From Eleginops maclovinus (taxonomy: Eukaryota > Chordata > Actinopteri > Perciformes > Eleginopidae), in the NCBI RefSeq assembly GCF_036324505.1, contig NC_086349.1, positions 22,654,247 to 22,718,246 of the forward strand: a DNA stretch of 64,000 bases. The letters are read 5' to 3'. Made by a program: the position numbers and the translations under genes. The number at the start of each line of letters is the position of its first letter. Position 1 is the first letter of the stretch. The notes under the pieces are model-generated. The model did no database searches and was not told the origin of the DNA. It saw only the letters and a program-made list of their open reading frames with translations. Positions 39,387 through 54,008 of this stretch are shown piece after piece.

Positions 39387-42300
39387 TGATGATTCACCGC
39401 CATAGACAGCTCACTTTCCTGCTTAACAATGTCAGCTCTCAGCCATTGCCTCTCAGTACAGATGACTGCTCTCGACAACTTCACAACATTTACAATGTCA
39501 GAAGGCAGCATGCTCCATTATTTAACTGTGGCATGTTGGATGAAAGGGCTAATTACACAAGATGGCCAACCTCGCCTGCCACTACCAAATAATGCAGACC
39601 AAGGACAGGTCTCAACCCTCCTTGGCTTTGAATCCACAGCAAACAGTCAGTGAATTCCTGTTATTGTATCGGATACCTTTACTAACACAGCTCCAGAGAT
39701 TTTCTAAGGTGTACAGCAAATTGAATGACAGGCAGTTAAGTGCCAAAGAGAACAAGAACACGTCTAGCTTTCTGAACACCTTAATGAGATTAAGGGTTCA
39801 GGCAACAAAAAAAAACGTAAATATTCACAGATGCTAGTAATAAGAAGAATTGAGATGTGTTAGACATGCATCAGTGGCGTCCTGTCGTCACTAGAGCGCT
39901 ATTTAATCAACTGTGAGTAGAAAAAGAACATCTTGGCGGTCTGCTGAAGTAAAGCCTATGTATGGGAAACACTGAATAATACTATCTGTCGAGGAGCTTT
40001 GAGGCATTAAAGAATAATATCTGACTCAGTGAAGGTCGGGGCAAGATCTGAATGCTCTGATATTTAAGATAATCATCACAGAAAACTAAAGATCCGGACT
40101 GAATGTGGCTCTGCAATACTCAGTTTCAACGTGATGGATTGTGGGTTATAACCTGAGATGGAATTGCATTTTTTCCAGGAGGGATTTAGCAGGTTCTATC
40201 TCATAACAGTGGGATACATATACAACTCTCCTATTCATGTAGAGAGACTGCAGGGTGAGATTTGTTTTAATTTAGATACAGTCTGTTTTCATTTGGATAT
40301 GGAAAGAGTCACAGCTCTGAAAAAGCTGAGTCATTTTATTAAAGCAGATGGCTAGAGGTGACATTTTACTTACACAAAAGCATGCCCACACGCAGACACA
40401 CTCTTTTCTTTTCTCGCATGTTACTACTACTGTGTACACATAACCAGGGTTCTTTTTATAAAGCTACCAAAGAATAACTGTAAAACTCCCACAGTTACTG
40501 CCTCCTACCCAGAGACCATTGAAAAATGTAGCTGTAGCATATTTTTACCTCACTGAAGGGGGATATTATTTTTGGTTGTTAGAAAAATTCAATAAAATCT
40601 GGGGTTGTGGATTTAAAAAGGATTGGGCTTTCTGGACCTCAGTAGCCCATTGGAGGGTACAAAAGTCATTACTTGCAAAACACATCTACGTTTATGACCT
40701 TAATGTTGTTGATCAAGTTGCATTATGGGTAATGAAGCCCACAGGCTTTGATAAGGATCACAAATGAGTGGTTTTAAGTTATATTTACAGGTAATCATAG
40801 TTTTATCCATTGCGATTTTTATGGAAAGCTAAGCTCAGAAATCTTTGCTGTCTCGGTCTGGAGGATTTATTACAACATGCTTTCCTAAACTATTTACACA
40901 AGAAGTCTTGGAAATGTAACATCTCAAAGACTTTGTTTAGTTTTCTTAAACTGTGGTGCCTTTGAAATGTCTTCCCAGTAGCAGCAGAGACAGTTTAGTC
41001 ACACTAAAAGCCAGATGGAAACATGTGACATTCCACCCACAAAGAAAACAAGCTTACACTGAAATAATGAAGTACTGTATAAGTTCTCCCTTGTGGTGAA
41101 GGTACATCAGCAGGAGGACAGAACCAAACAATGACTGGATCAGTCCGAGGCTAACATGCCTTTGACTGAGGGAGGAATAAAAGGATCCCGGGAGTTCTTC
41201 ATCGTTAGGGAGCAACAAAAAAAGACACAGAAACATTGACAAAGACACACAGGAACGCTAGGATTCGTCCAGTTGGTGTCTTACTTATTGACCCTAAACA
41301 TAGATGGATCAATATGCTGACAGGAGTTTTATATACAGACCTGTTTCAAATAAAGACAATCTGAAATAGATTATTAACTATTCATGTGAAACTTTGTAAA
41401 TTTAAGACTTAAGGTTCTCCATAATTAAGGGCATTGAGGTCGGTGCCATCACTGCTGTCAAATTTTGGAAAAACTTTCAGTGCCAAGAAACGTATAGGTG
41501 ATGTGATGGAGAACATCCATATTTCAAACAGTCTATATGGAAAATACATTTGATCACTGAGCCCACCACACTATAACTGGGGGCCTCTTACCATTAAGAG
41601 CATTTAGTCACTGGAAATAATTTGCACTGATCAGAATGGTCAATAACGGACTAGGGTTAGTCACATGTTGGTTTCTTACTGGAACATAGCACCAGCAGTA
41701 AACCTCTGCTTGACTACCAGGCCAAAAATATCCACATGATTAATCTGATTGAGACAGTCTAAGCCTTGTATTATCTTTGGCTGAACTTTTGAATGCATTC
41801 TGTAGACTGTCCCCCAAAAAGGATCCCTTCTGGTCGGTGGGAGCTGAAGAAGAAAACAGGAACTCCCAAGGTGCCTTGTGTACTGTCGAACAAATCTAAA
41901 CTATCCATTGAACATTTAATGCTATTTTAACTCATTTATAAATAATCATTAGCAGCTATCTGAGGTTTCTTTTCAAGTATTTTTAGCTGTCCCTTAAAAT
42001 CAGATTATCTTGTTTACTATATAAAGAGCAGAACGTCGTCTTCTGACGGCAGCAACTTTTTGATACTTTAGAAAATAAAATCCGTGAGAAGACAGTTCAA
42101 ACCAGGTTAGATGAAACAAGCTCTTTTACATTCAAGCTTTGACCTGTTCTGACACAAGCTCCGCTGACCAACAAAAGCAGGACATTCATGCACACGTATG
42201 CTCATTTGTCAATTAACACACACTAAATACAGGACTATAATTTGGTAAACAAACTGCAGATATATGCAGAGGATTGCTTCAACACAATACTTTTTCTACT

Positions 42301-44725
42301 TAAAGTGAGCATCTGCAAATCATGTTTTAATTGCTGTAAATAACAGATGGAAGGAAAAAGCAGCCCGCAGCGGCTGTCCAATCCACCTACTCCATGTAAA
42401 CAAAAACAAACAATAAAAGCCACAAAGGAAAAGCCATCAAGCCGCTTTAATTGGTGTTGCATGTCTGTCAGCAAACTCCTATTTCAGTGTTTTTTTGCTT
42501 TTTGTTTTTGCTTAAGCATTTTAACCGGACGGTGCTGCGAGCTTAGCATTTTCTCTATCGGATATCAAAGACAAAGCGTTTTAACAGCAGAGCACTGCAG
42601 TGCAGGCATTTCTCTGGCTCATAGCAGTGCTGACTGGATGGATAATTTTGGAAAAGGGTTCAGTTACCATAACAACAGACCGATCCATGTGGTCAATTTA
42701 AGGACGTCATCACCCTTAGCATCAGTTCTGAGATCTCGATATGTTGTGATTCCTTGGAGCAACACTAAACCTAAGGTGTCAGACGACTGCACCACCAGCC
42801 CCTTGAACAAACTGAATCAGGTACATCTCATTGTGAATGTTAAGCGAACAGGAGTTGGATAACATTCAAGGCTCCAACTGTTTAATAATCAGTACAATCC
42901 GTGTCAGTACAAGCAGCTGTGTTTGCAAATATCAGTTTCTTTAATTATAATTGAACTAAAACTCCCAAAGCGCATTTCGATAAGAAACATCTAGTCACAG
43001 TGTGCAGTTCTATTGTGTTTGTTGATTGCTTTTTGATTGGAGCATAGTTTTAACTGTATTTAATGTTGTTGCTTGTTAGTGGATCAACAGAAAAGGAAGT
43101 TTTAAGCCACAACTTTTAAGTTAATTAAATAATGAAATAAATATGAATGATTCTTTTCAGTTATTTTTCAAGCAAATCTTAAAGGAAAATGTCTGGTTCC
43201 AGCTCAAACCAGAGGACTTTTGCATTGAAAAGAAAATGTTTATTGAGGTTTTGGAATATAGTTGATATTTACATACCAAAAAAGCACGGTTTTTTGAAAC
43301 TCGTCTTTACATTGCGTGATGTTTAGAGCCTGCTGTATTTCACTTTTCAATCATGCCCCTTTGTGATTTTGTGCTTAAACATTGCCCTTTAAAGATCATC
43401 TTTGGAGGAGTGTTTTGACATGAGTCTTGTGCTTCTACAATTACATATGACAAGCAAAGTGTCTAGCTATGACATTTCTTAGAATGGCTGAGCTTTGTGA
43501 GTTGTCGTCTCCTGAGAGCTTATATTTTGTGGGTGCTATGACAACATACCCATTAATGTAACAGTGGTTGTCAACATGGAGCTATTTCACATATTGTTTT
43601 GAATATGCCATTATTGATTGATGTTAATGTAAAAGTATAAACCCAGCTGTTAGACATTTGATCTTGGCCTAAGATCCCCTAAACATGACCAGACTTTCAA
43701 TGACAAAGCAACAGCCCAGTTTGTGTCAGTTATGACCATCTGCTGTAGAGCATATTTGGCATTTGAACTAAGCTTTTGGTACCAGAGAGTGTAATTAGGT
43801 TGTGTGTGTGTGCTCTGAGCTGCTCTGAGTGGCCCAATTATCTGGCTCTCCAATGGTAAACTGGCTGCTGGTTTGTGAGCTGAAGGACGGTGTGTCGGGT
43901 TTGTTTTGTATGAAATGAAATCCACTCCGAGAATAAATAAAAACTCTCTGCACAAAGTATCAATCATGAGCCGATTCTCGTAAAACTTGGACTTTTCAGT
44001 TGGACTGATTGAACAGGAAAAATCCGATTTGTCTCCTAATTTTAGTTTATTGTTTTTTTGTTGTTACATTTTTAAAACAAATGATTAAAACCTAAATCAG
44101 CAAATGATCCCTGATCATGCTAGCTTACAGATAATCCTTTGTGGTAAGCATTCATACATGTTACCGCATTGCCTATTTGAGGGGATGTGACTGCTGGTGT
44201 CCAATACTTTGGTTTGTGCAATTGGCAGCCACCATGTCTGAGAAATGAAACCAATGCGTACAATCTCCTTACTCCACTGGCTGCAAAAATAGAGAAGTCT
44301 CAATGAGAAAATCACCCTACTTCTCACGATATTTATTAAATCATTAAATATGTTCTTATGCTTTAGAACGGGTCTAGCTTGTGATTGAGAGCAACTTTAA
44401 CCCTTTCCCACTTTCTGAAAGTTAGTTAAAACTTTAAAATGTCCTCTTAAGCAGTTGGTTGTACAAAATCCAAGAGTCTAAAAATAAGGCTTCAAAAGCT
44501 TTGCATACAAACCAGATCTGCGGGGTCCAATTCTTAGCACTCCAATGTGTGTAGACATGATGACAATCTCTCTTTCCCTTCTGTTGTTTTTGTGTTTACA
44601 TCGGCCCCGTGTAGCAAGCCAAAGTAGTTTCTCTTTATAGAAAGAAAACCCCACACATTTATACTTTGGCTCAGAGACATTAAGCTGACTGAATAGTTAA
44701 TTATGCACAGATGGTCTTAGTTGGA

Positions 44726-44751
44726 GTGTGTGTGTGTGTGTGTGTGTGTGT
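44726..44751. repeat. (GT)n microsatellite
   Basis: About 25 bp, the first of six GT-oriented tracts in a 2-kb cluster. Confidence 0.95.
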
Positions 44752-44920
44752 TTGGATCTACAAAAAACCTGAGGACAACCGTGGTGTCGATTTTGACCCT
44801 CATTAGTCAGCTCTTGAGAGGACTTCAAAGAAATTTAATTTATTTTGGCGTGTGTTGTTGTCATTAAGCAGCAGTTCAAACGGTCACAACCATCTTTATG
44901 TTTTCTCTGGAACAATCTCA

Positions 44921-45030
<110 letters not shown>

Positions 45031-45231
45031 ACATTGAGCCTGGGAGTGTTATTCTGAGTTTTGGGGGTAAGATAGATTGAATCAGATGGGAACAGAGGTA
45101 AAAATAGAAGGAAGGAGAGACACATAAAGGGCACCGAGAAACAGATATGAAATGAAAAAGAGAGAGAGAGTATCCAGTGTTGCATTATCTGATATCCTCT
45201 TCTTTTTTTATCTGCCCTTCCCTTTACTAAT

Positions 45232-45333
<102 letters not shown>

Positions 45334-46261
45334 TCTGTATTCACTGAGAGCCATTATAATGCTCCTCCTGATGAAATCTGTTTTTTCATTAATTTGCTTC
45401 TTCAGCCTTCACACAGGTTTCAGGTCAAAGTAGAATGAAATACAAATTAAAAAAAAGGAATATGATTTCACATCGATTATTCGGGGAACGCTCTTGCACG
45501 TCTTCCTTCCGAGAGTAGGATGAAAATGTCAATATACATTTTGCATTTGTGGCTCACGTAAAGCTGGAGCTATGGTTAGCATAGCAAAGCGTATACAGTG
45601 GTTGCAATGAAACAACAGCAAGTCCAACACCCACCAGCATTTATTAACAGTAACTACTTCAATGTATGTAATTTATTAAAACTGTGCTCAAAACAGAAAT
45701 GTAAAAATGTTGACCATTGCACTGGTACTGCTAATTGCAATTAATGCTCACACAAATGAATCCCTCCTCGACAAATGTCCTTCCTTTTGGTCCGGAGCAT
45801 CAAAAGGCAGCACAGTTCTCCAGTCGAAAACCTGAGTCGTTGCAGACTGCAGAAGCAGACGTGAAATCCACTTGTAATATAATTCATTTGAAGTAGGGAT
45901 ATGAGTCGCTTGCTTTGATGCAACACCTTTAGTTTAAAGAACAGCATGAATTTATTCTGTCTGCCGTATCGCTGCTAATGTGTGAGCATCGCAAAAGCGT
46001 TAACCTTTTTTTTTAGTTCCGATCACAGAGTGGTGCTTTTTCTGGTCTAAATCATTGCGAAGAAAAGTTTGGCTCTAACATCAGTATATCTGGTCAATGA
46101 GCCTCGGCATGTTCAGTGGACAACATGCTCGACTGATAAAGTCCACACTGCATGTCCTTTGGTCCCTGATAACTGAAACAGCTCACAGAGAGAAAAATTA
46201 CTGCCATTGCATATCTGCTAGACCTTGACCACGTGGCCTGACTGTTCTGCAGCTCAACTGA

Positions 46262-46265
<4 letters not shown>

Positions 46266-46309
<44 letters not shown>
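46266..46309. repeat. (GT)n microsatellite, 44 bp
   Basis: Uninterrupted GT run, fourth in the cluster. Confidence 0.98.
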
Positions 46310-46311
<2 letters not shown>

Positions 46312-46463
46312 ATTCGTTGTAAAGTTTAAGCAATTTATTGGCAATATAAATATTCATCAGACTGCCAACAGCAAATATAATGATGTTATTATTCGATCAA
46401 AACCAAAACAGTTAGATGACTCGTCATAAATCGTCAAGTCTTTCTACCTGATAGGTGCTTTTC

Positions 46464-46477
46464 GTGTGTGTGTGTGG

Positions 46478-46513
<36 letters not shown>
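46464..46513. repeat. (GT)n microsatellite with GGGGG interruption
   Basis: GT units broken once by a G-run at about 46476-46480. Confidence 0.95.
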
Positions 46514-46514
<1 letters not shown>

Positions 46515-46616
46515 TTCCACAAGCTAATGACTGTGCCTTCCTCCTTCCTAATGACCACGGTGAATTATGAGGTCATTTACTCTGCACTGCTAATGAATCC
46601 CTCGTACCGAGAACAG

Positions 46617-46619
<3 letters not shown>

Positions 46620-46673
<54 letters not shown>
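46620..46673. repeat. (GT)n microsatellite, about 54 bp
   Basis: Perfect GT run followed by imperfect GCATGTGTGTATGTG. Sixth and last of the cluster. Confidence 0.97.
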
Positions 46674-46677
<4 letters not shown>

Positions 46678-49600
46678 ATGTGTGTATGTGTGTGACATCA
46701 AATATAACTGCTTGTCACATGACTTCTGTCTTTATGACACAGACACAGACTCTCATTTGCATATTTTCAGGACATGCACACTCTCCATGTCCTGCCTGTA
46801 GCTCCTGTTTCTGTCTAGCTTCCTCTCTCCTACAGCTTTCTTTATTCACTTTTATTTTCAATTCACTCTTAATTGGAGTTCATGTTAAAATAAACGCCCT
46901 CATTAAAGTCACTAAACACGATAAATGGCACACTTTGTATGGTAAAAGTGTCTTTAAAACGGAGGGTCTCTCCTTTTTCACTCTCTCATGTCCTAAGTAT
47001 TTTTCAGAAAGCACTCTAACTCACAGGCTTGGAAATGATGACGCTTGACAGTTGTACAATTAACTGACTGACTGTGGCATAGAAAGCCTTTAAGTGACCT
47101 TACAGCCTTCAGGTTGGACAGCTTTCACACTGTCTGTGTAATCCTGAAACCCCGAAAAGCAACAAGGACACCTCTTACTGCTGCAAGGTTGTGTCGCAGT
47201 CCGAGGTAAAAGCTCCCGTCAGAACAGCTGCGAGACCCTCACCTTGTCAAAGAGACTTGGTGTGTAGGTTTGTGCCTAAAGGAGTACAAACGCGGTGCTG
47301 TGAGTAATCTGTTCGTCTCTTTTTGTCTCGGGCCTGTTTTGTTGGATTTTGCTGCAGCATGACTAAGCACCCTGGAGAGCTTACTGCACTCTGTATCTAG
47401 GTTGGTGTAGCTGGACAGATACAGTTTTATAAATCAATGTTTATTTTTGCTGGATTATTTAATCAGTCTCCACATGGTGGCTTTATTGGAATTGTGTATT
47501 TTGTGTTACACTTCATTTAAAAAAAATGTATTTCACTGGCTTCTGTTTAACTGTCTATTTGATGACAATGAAGTTGAATCATCGGAGGCTTTTTGTGAGG
47601 CATTTAGTACTATTCAACATGTTATTGATTGACAGCTTTTTTGGGATATTATTCAACATTTTTTGTCAGGTGTCTTAGTATTCGAAAGAATGTACTTTCC
47701 TCTGAAAAACCTAAATCAGGTTAAGCTCTTCTTCTCTTTCTTGGTAATGCATTACATTTGATTCTGTGAAATAAAATACAGATGCTTGTGATTAACAAAA
47801 GACACATCAATCCTGTATTAAATGTCATAAAAGCCCCACTTGAGTAAGACATCTGCTCATCCTCTGGTTTTTATGTCAGATCAGATGTACAGTAATTGTT
47901 ATATTCATCTCCCTTTTCAATTTTGGTTCCATCTCCTTTTCCTCTTGTGCATGCTAGATATTAAAATAATGGATATATGGTCCAAAATTAAGGCATTTTA
48001 TCCGATTCAAAGTGATGGCACTTGCTTGAAGAGATTTTTTCTAATGATACTGTTTTCATAAAGGGCTCTCCTTTGTATCCCTCTTCTTGTTCTCTTCAAC
48101 ATGTATTTAGTGAATAAAGGACTAATTTTCCATAATTGGCTAAATCTCTTTCTCACCATATGTTTATTTCTGGCTCGTTTAACAGTCTAATATAATAAAA
48201 GTGGGTCCATTATCTAATGCTTTGTTGAAGTGGATTTCAACTGTCGATTTTAGTTGAAAGTGCTTGAAGTGCTTCCACACAGTCATGCTTTATAAGAGGT
48301 TGAAATTGATACAAGGATTTTATATAGAGCGGAAGAGAAAAACAGGCCTTTAATTTAGTTGGAAAGTGTGCTGAGTCCAGTCCTGTTTAATCTAAAGTAT
48401 GTTATCTTTAACATATTTAAATATCAGAAAAACAATATCCTAAAGTAATTTCTACAGCAATAGATTCTATAGTCCTCCTGTATCCAATTCCTCAGTTTTT
48501 GAGCCATATTAAGATGTCTGTTTCACTTTTCACTTCACCAATTGTTCCATTTTCTATAAAAATATCAGGGTTAAAACTGCCTTGTGATGTGACTTACTCG
48601 TATGTATGTGTGTATTGGTGGAGTGTAAGAAGTAAAGCAGTGAGGCCGTGCACTACTGTAGGAGAGAGGAAAAGTCACGCTTAATTTGCAACCCCATCTC
48701 TTCAATAAATTATCTGTAATTTGTCTTCACTCGGCTAAAAGCTGGAAAAAAGAGGGTAGCACATGAGTTTAAAAAAACAAAACAAGAGGTTGTAAGCCAG
48801 CAGAGCGAGAGAGACGGGCTGCCAACAGCTCATTTAGTTTTGTCAATCTCCCTAATGACCCAAAGATGCCCACAGGGCTCCTGGAAGTATTGGCATCCTC
48901 AGAGCAAATTCACACCTATACTACCTAACAAGTTTTCGAGGGAATTTATAACGAGCAGCATTGCTCCTAGTGTTAATATTTAATCAAAGTTAAATTATGT
49001 TTTAGTTGCAGATATTGTCAGATAAGCATTAAGTCACACCCTTGAGGAACTTTCTCGACTTGAGCGATTACCTGTTGATTACAAGTCAGCACTTACCTCC
49101 AACATCAGCGCAGTTGATAACATTTACTTTCAGTTATTAACATCAGAAATGACTGTCAGTGTGAATACAAGAACTCTATATATGGCTTATTGGTGGAATA
49201 AAGGAAATCCCCATTGAAACATTTACAGGAATTCAACAGTGGGTGCTCCGCTGCATTGTTCCATTTAATCAGCTATGTGCACAGTTCTAAAATGTAACAC
49301 TCTTCATGTCTGGGTAAATCTAACAGCATTATTCAAAGAGAATCCAGGCTAAATAATTGTTATAGTAGAGAACTTCCTTCTTAGAGTCGCTCTCAGCATA
49401 CTGTATTTCATAATTGGACTGTCAAACTGTTGTGAAAGTATTGGATTTTAGAAGCACATTACCAAACTCGAGTACAATGTTCAAGCAGTATTGAGCTGGA
49501 TGGTTTTACATCAGGCTGTAGATGTTAATTAATCAGATTACCATGTTCAACCCCAACTTCCTCCTATAATTCCAGCACATATTTTTAGTCTGAGTTGCGT

Positions 49601-51774
49601 GGCAGGGAGATGGCAAAGACAGGGGAGAAATTGTTGAGAGCTACATGTATAATTCTCTGACTGGAGAACACTTGACAGTAATAGACAAACATAACAACAC
49701 TCAGATTTTGCATAAGCAGAAAGCAAGAGCACCTGTTTGGCAATACTCTGCGTTGAATACAAACCCGATCATGATAAAGTGAAAATAAGCAAATTAAAGA
49801 GGCATCTATAAACTTTCAGAATGAAGCCGTGCAGAGAATTGACGTAGTTAAATTGAAGGTTGAATTTAGCGCTCTACAGACCGGATTCATCATTGACAAA
49901 TCTATTTCATGTAAAATGTCGGGTGAATTCATTTGTTTATTTACTTAAAATGTGCAAACCTGGCATCCCTGCTCAACATTTGGCCAGAAACAAGTGTTTC
50001 ACCAGCAGTAGTTAAGGACAGAGCAGAGAAATATCAGTTGTTCACCCAGCGAAAAAGATTTGCCTTGGCTGGAAGGCTAATTTGTCATAATCATAATCAC
50101 AAACACACACACACACACAGAATACAGGACGAAACTGTGATGGTGTAACTGGCGTGTGTTACGATCCCGACTCTGGGCCTCTGCCAGCCATTTCCCTTAA
50201 TGAGAGACTCAGATGGTGAAACAGTCAGACCCATTTACCATCATCACGCTGTATCTGCCAGGCCAGGCCACTTCCAACCCTGATCTCGCCCTTTACCGGC
50301 AGGCTCCCGGATCTGGACTTGATTTTTAACAATGGACTTGCTGATTTGTGATCAGGGAGCGCTACATTTACATTACAGTAAGACGAAGTATGGAGCTTGA
50401 TGGCGAATGAATGGAATAAAATGGTGATTTATGCAATCAATATGAGCACCTTAAGATCTTTTTTGTATTCAACACAAACAGAAAATGTTGTCTATATGAC
50501 TGGCTTGTTTTGCTTTTATGCAAGTCAAAAAAATGAAAACTGCAACCCTGCTTATCGCTCCTCCAGCAAGCGTCCTCTCTCTCCTTGAGATGCATTGTAG
50601 GAATTGAGACATCCTTCAAGATGGCGTCCTGAGATTGATTGCCGGGATACAGGCAGGAGGAGGGAGAAGAGAAGAGCCGAGCCGCAACATAAAAGAGAAA
50701 TGAGAAAAAGCGCTGTGTGACGCTTTCAGTGACGTTGACGCACGCCTTTTAGTGAATCTAATTAACAACATTTTGAAATTCATTAAAATCCCATCAGTTG
50801 TGTTTGTGTGGCTGCATGCCATTAAAAGGAGGATAAACACATTGAGGAAACAAAGAGAAGACAGGAACCAGAAGCATGAGGGTATAAAAAGAAAAGCCGG
50901 ATGGGAACAAAAAGACAAGGTTCATAAAGGAAAAATGTCTTGGAGCAGAAATGAGAGGGGAAGGAGAAAGAGACACATGAGTGGATTTGTGGCCGTCAGC
51001 TTAATTGGGACTTGTTGGTGTAAGCGGTTGAGCTCAAGACGGGTCTGCAAAGTGGCCTGGAATGCAACAACATGTTCTTTAATGTTACAGAAAATGGTTT
51101 CCAATAGAGGCAAGACACAGGATGAGACAGGAAATCATTAGCAAATTGAAACGTAACAAGAAGAGTAATGCCGGAAAAGAAAAAGATCTGATGAGAGATG
51201 GAAGAAGAAAAGACACAAAGGTACAGACAAGTTTATGTAAATATGGTGAAAGAGGAATGTTTCCCTTTGAAGGAGCACAGATTCACTTGAACCTTGTTTG
51301 CATTTCGTATGTGGAGTTGTTAATCCAAGCAGCAACACAACATCCCGCTTTAGATCTCCTGCTACCTTCCTTTTATCTAATTTACTAACATGAACACTTG
51401 CCCTCAGCTTGAGGAACTAACTGCAAAACAAACATTGTAAAAACTGCACTGTGATGGTCTCTCTGCAGGCTGGATAGCTAGTTAACTAATCATTTATAAG
51501 CCTTTTCATTAAACCTGGAAAGCAGTGTTAAATTAATCTGAGAGACAGGTTGTGTACGGAGAGTCTGTTTGGGTACTGCTTACATAAACACTTAATTTTA
51601 GAGGTTTTCACTGGCCTTTAGGGATATGTTAGAGAACCAGTTGTATGAACCTGTAACAAATCAGCTTGTATTCTAAGCCTAATGACCCAAGAAAGAAGGT
51701 TCAGGAGCTACTGAGGGTTATTCAACCTGGCAAGGAGTGGGGCTGAGATATTCAGTTTCCACTAACTAATAATG

Positions 51775-52380
51775 TTCCCCCCCCCAACTAAACCCGAATC
51801 AATGTAGGTCTGGCTGCTAATACACAGTTTAATGAGCCCAGAACATACACACACCTCCAACAAAAGCACAAACATTTCTCAATAAAATATCCAACTTAAA
51901 TTGCAGTCTTTAGGATAGGCCGAAAAAAAGTACCAAAGTCACTCAACACAAATATATTCCAGGAGGGTAAAAACTTGTAAAAAAACCATGCTCACCGGCC
52001 GCTGTCCAAAGGAAAAATAGGGGTTGACGCTGTGTTTGAGTCTGGTTCCGGGGCTCTAAAGGCTCCTCCTGCCAGCCCTATATCCCAGGTTAACATACAG
52101 GTTAACATACAGGTTAACTCTCTCCACAATTAAAGAACCCCCTCTAGCTAAAGGCTCCCCTTTTTTCCTGACTTCCTCACCGTCCAAAACTCTTTTTCTC
52201 CTCCTCTACCAAACATTTCCATCTCCCTTTGTTCCCCTTGGGCCCTGACCCCTTTTCTCCACCTGAGTCCAATGCACACCTGATTAAGGCCTTCAGGAAG
52301 GGACAGGGGAAAGCTGAAGGGGAGAGAGGGAACACAGCAGAATGGACAGCAGTATAGATCTATATAGTCACAAACCATAG
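51775..52380. other. Pyrimidine-rich, repeat-like segment, unidentified
   Basis: Starts with a C-run near 51776-51785. It includes a short tandem of AGGTTAACATAC (about 2.7 units at 52087-52118), then a long C/T-rich region (52140-52260) and an A/G-rich end. Base composition differs from both flanks, which suggests an inserted element, but I find no terminal repeats or coding frame. It may be an unrecognised retroelement LTR or simply low-complexity DNA. Confidence 0.25.
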
Positions 52381-52950
52381 TCCTTCAAATATGTGAATGA
52401 GTCAGTTAATGAGCGTATGCAACAAATATGTACTTCATTGAAATTATTCAGTACAAGTAATATAAATATATTAGGGAAATAAACAGTTGCATTATTTGCT
52501 TTCCGAACAAAGAAAGCACGAGCAAAGATGTCTCGGTCACGGATTGAATTTAAGTTTAATTCTTAGCAATTAAGGTGGAAACTACCCACATAACAATAAT
52601 TTGGACACTCATATTTAGAACACCTTTCACAGTATGAATCACCTCTGCGTCCTATAAACACAATTAGGTAGTGCAGTAATGAGTCCTTAAACCCCTAAAA
52701 AGACAAAGCATTGAACCACTTCCGGTTCTCTTGTCCCAGAAACAATGGTCCCTGGAAGGTGTTTGTGGTCAGAAGCGAGCTAAAAGATTTTCACTTTCAC
52801 AAACCAAGACTGTCCATAATCTAACCTCCAAAATCTTCCAATCATCTCTATGTGGGCTAAGGAGAACTAAAGAGGAGTGGAAGGAGATAACAGGGAACTA
52901 ATACATGAGATTGAAGGAGAGCATGAGAGGACAAATGGGAAAGGTTGTTG

Positions 52951-53038
52951 CTCCCTAATTGGGTACTTGTTGGTCCAATATTGGTAGGGTCATCCTCCCT
53001 AATTGAGTACTTGTTGGCTCAGTGTTATGTGGATAGAG
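52951..53038. repeat. Tandem repeat, two units of about 44 bp
   Basis: CTCCCTAATTGGGTACTTGT (52951) and CTCCCTAATTGAGTACTTGT (52995) head two adjacent, slightly diverged units. Confidence 0.75.
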
Positions 53039-54008
53039 GTGGTGGGTAGACAGAGCAAACAGGAGGAAAAATAATGGTGGAAAAGGAAAGGTGTAAGACC
53101 TTTTCAGATTGTTTTCCAATCCTGCAATCTGAGAAAAGACAAAGAGGACTGAAGAACGAAAAAGAACGATAAGTGAGGGAAAGGTTAAAGATGTGGAGCC
53201 AGTGGAAAGGAGAGGTTTAGGTCAAGAGAGACATAGCGAAAAGCAGAGCGAGGGATAGTGATTACATCGGAGGTGACAAGAGGCAGAGGGGAAACATCAA
53301 GGGGAAGATGGAGGAGGTAAAGACAAAACACGGAAGATAAAGATGTGAGAGGACGGGGCGGTGTGGAGCCCCTCAGGAGGGTGAAGACAGGATTCACAGT
53401 TTCTGCAGCAGGAGATGGTTAAGGTTAAGAAACAGGCAGACTTTCTCCTAAGGATTTGTATAGCCTAGGCCAGACGGAGACAAACAACAACCTTGCACGT
53501 TTGTTGAAATGAGCATACAATCACAGTTCAACTAATCCTACTGATCTATTATGTTGTGTGTTTGTTCCTTGTGATGGTCTGATGCACTTTGAACCTGAGC
53601 TAAATTATAACACAGATCTAGTAGAATTGCTAGGATCTTCCAAATAGGTGATACAAAAATACAGATTTAATTGAGATAAACCCACTTTCTACAAATGAGC
53701 TCTCCTGTATTTTCTTTTTTATCAGTTGTCCAAAAAGTAAACATTTGAACTGTAAACATTGGAACTACATTTCCATTTTCAACCCTGAATTGTTACACAA
53801 TTTACAGAAAGAAATAATTGGTACCAAAACTCTCCGATGATCTTCATTAGCAGATAAGCAGGCCACAGGTCATTGGTCTCGTGCTCTCCTGCTCTTCTGC
53901 TCCAGTATGTAATTAGATGGGCTTTGAAACGTATCCATTGGGACACAGAGGACCATCAAACCTTATCCAAACTAATTTCACACATGATTACACCCATGCC
54001 CTCAGAAC

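Noticed and set aside
42347..42862. 171-codon open frame on the + strand
   Set aside because: No family motif and ordinary noncoding composition inside the presumed intron; a chance frame is the simplest explanation.
50752..51388. Lys/Arg-rich frames of 129 and 88 codons
   Set aside because: A-rich sequence gives Lys/Arg/Glu codons by chance; no domain, start context or splice support.
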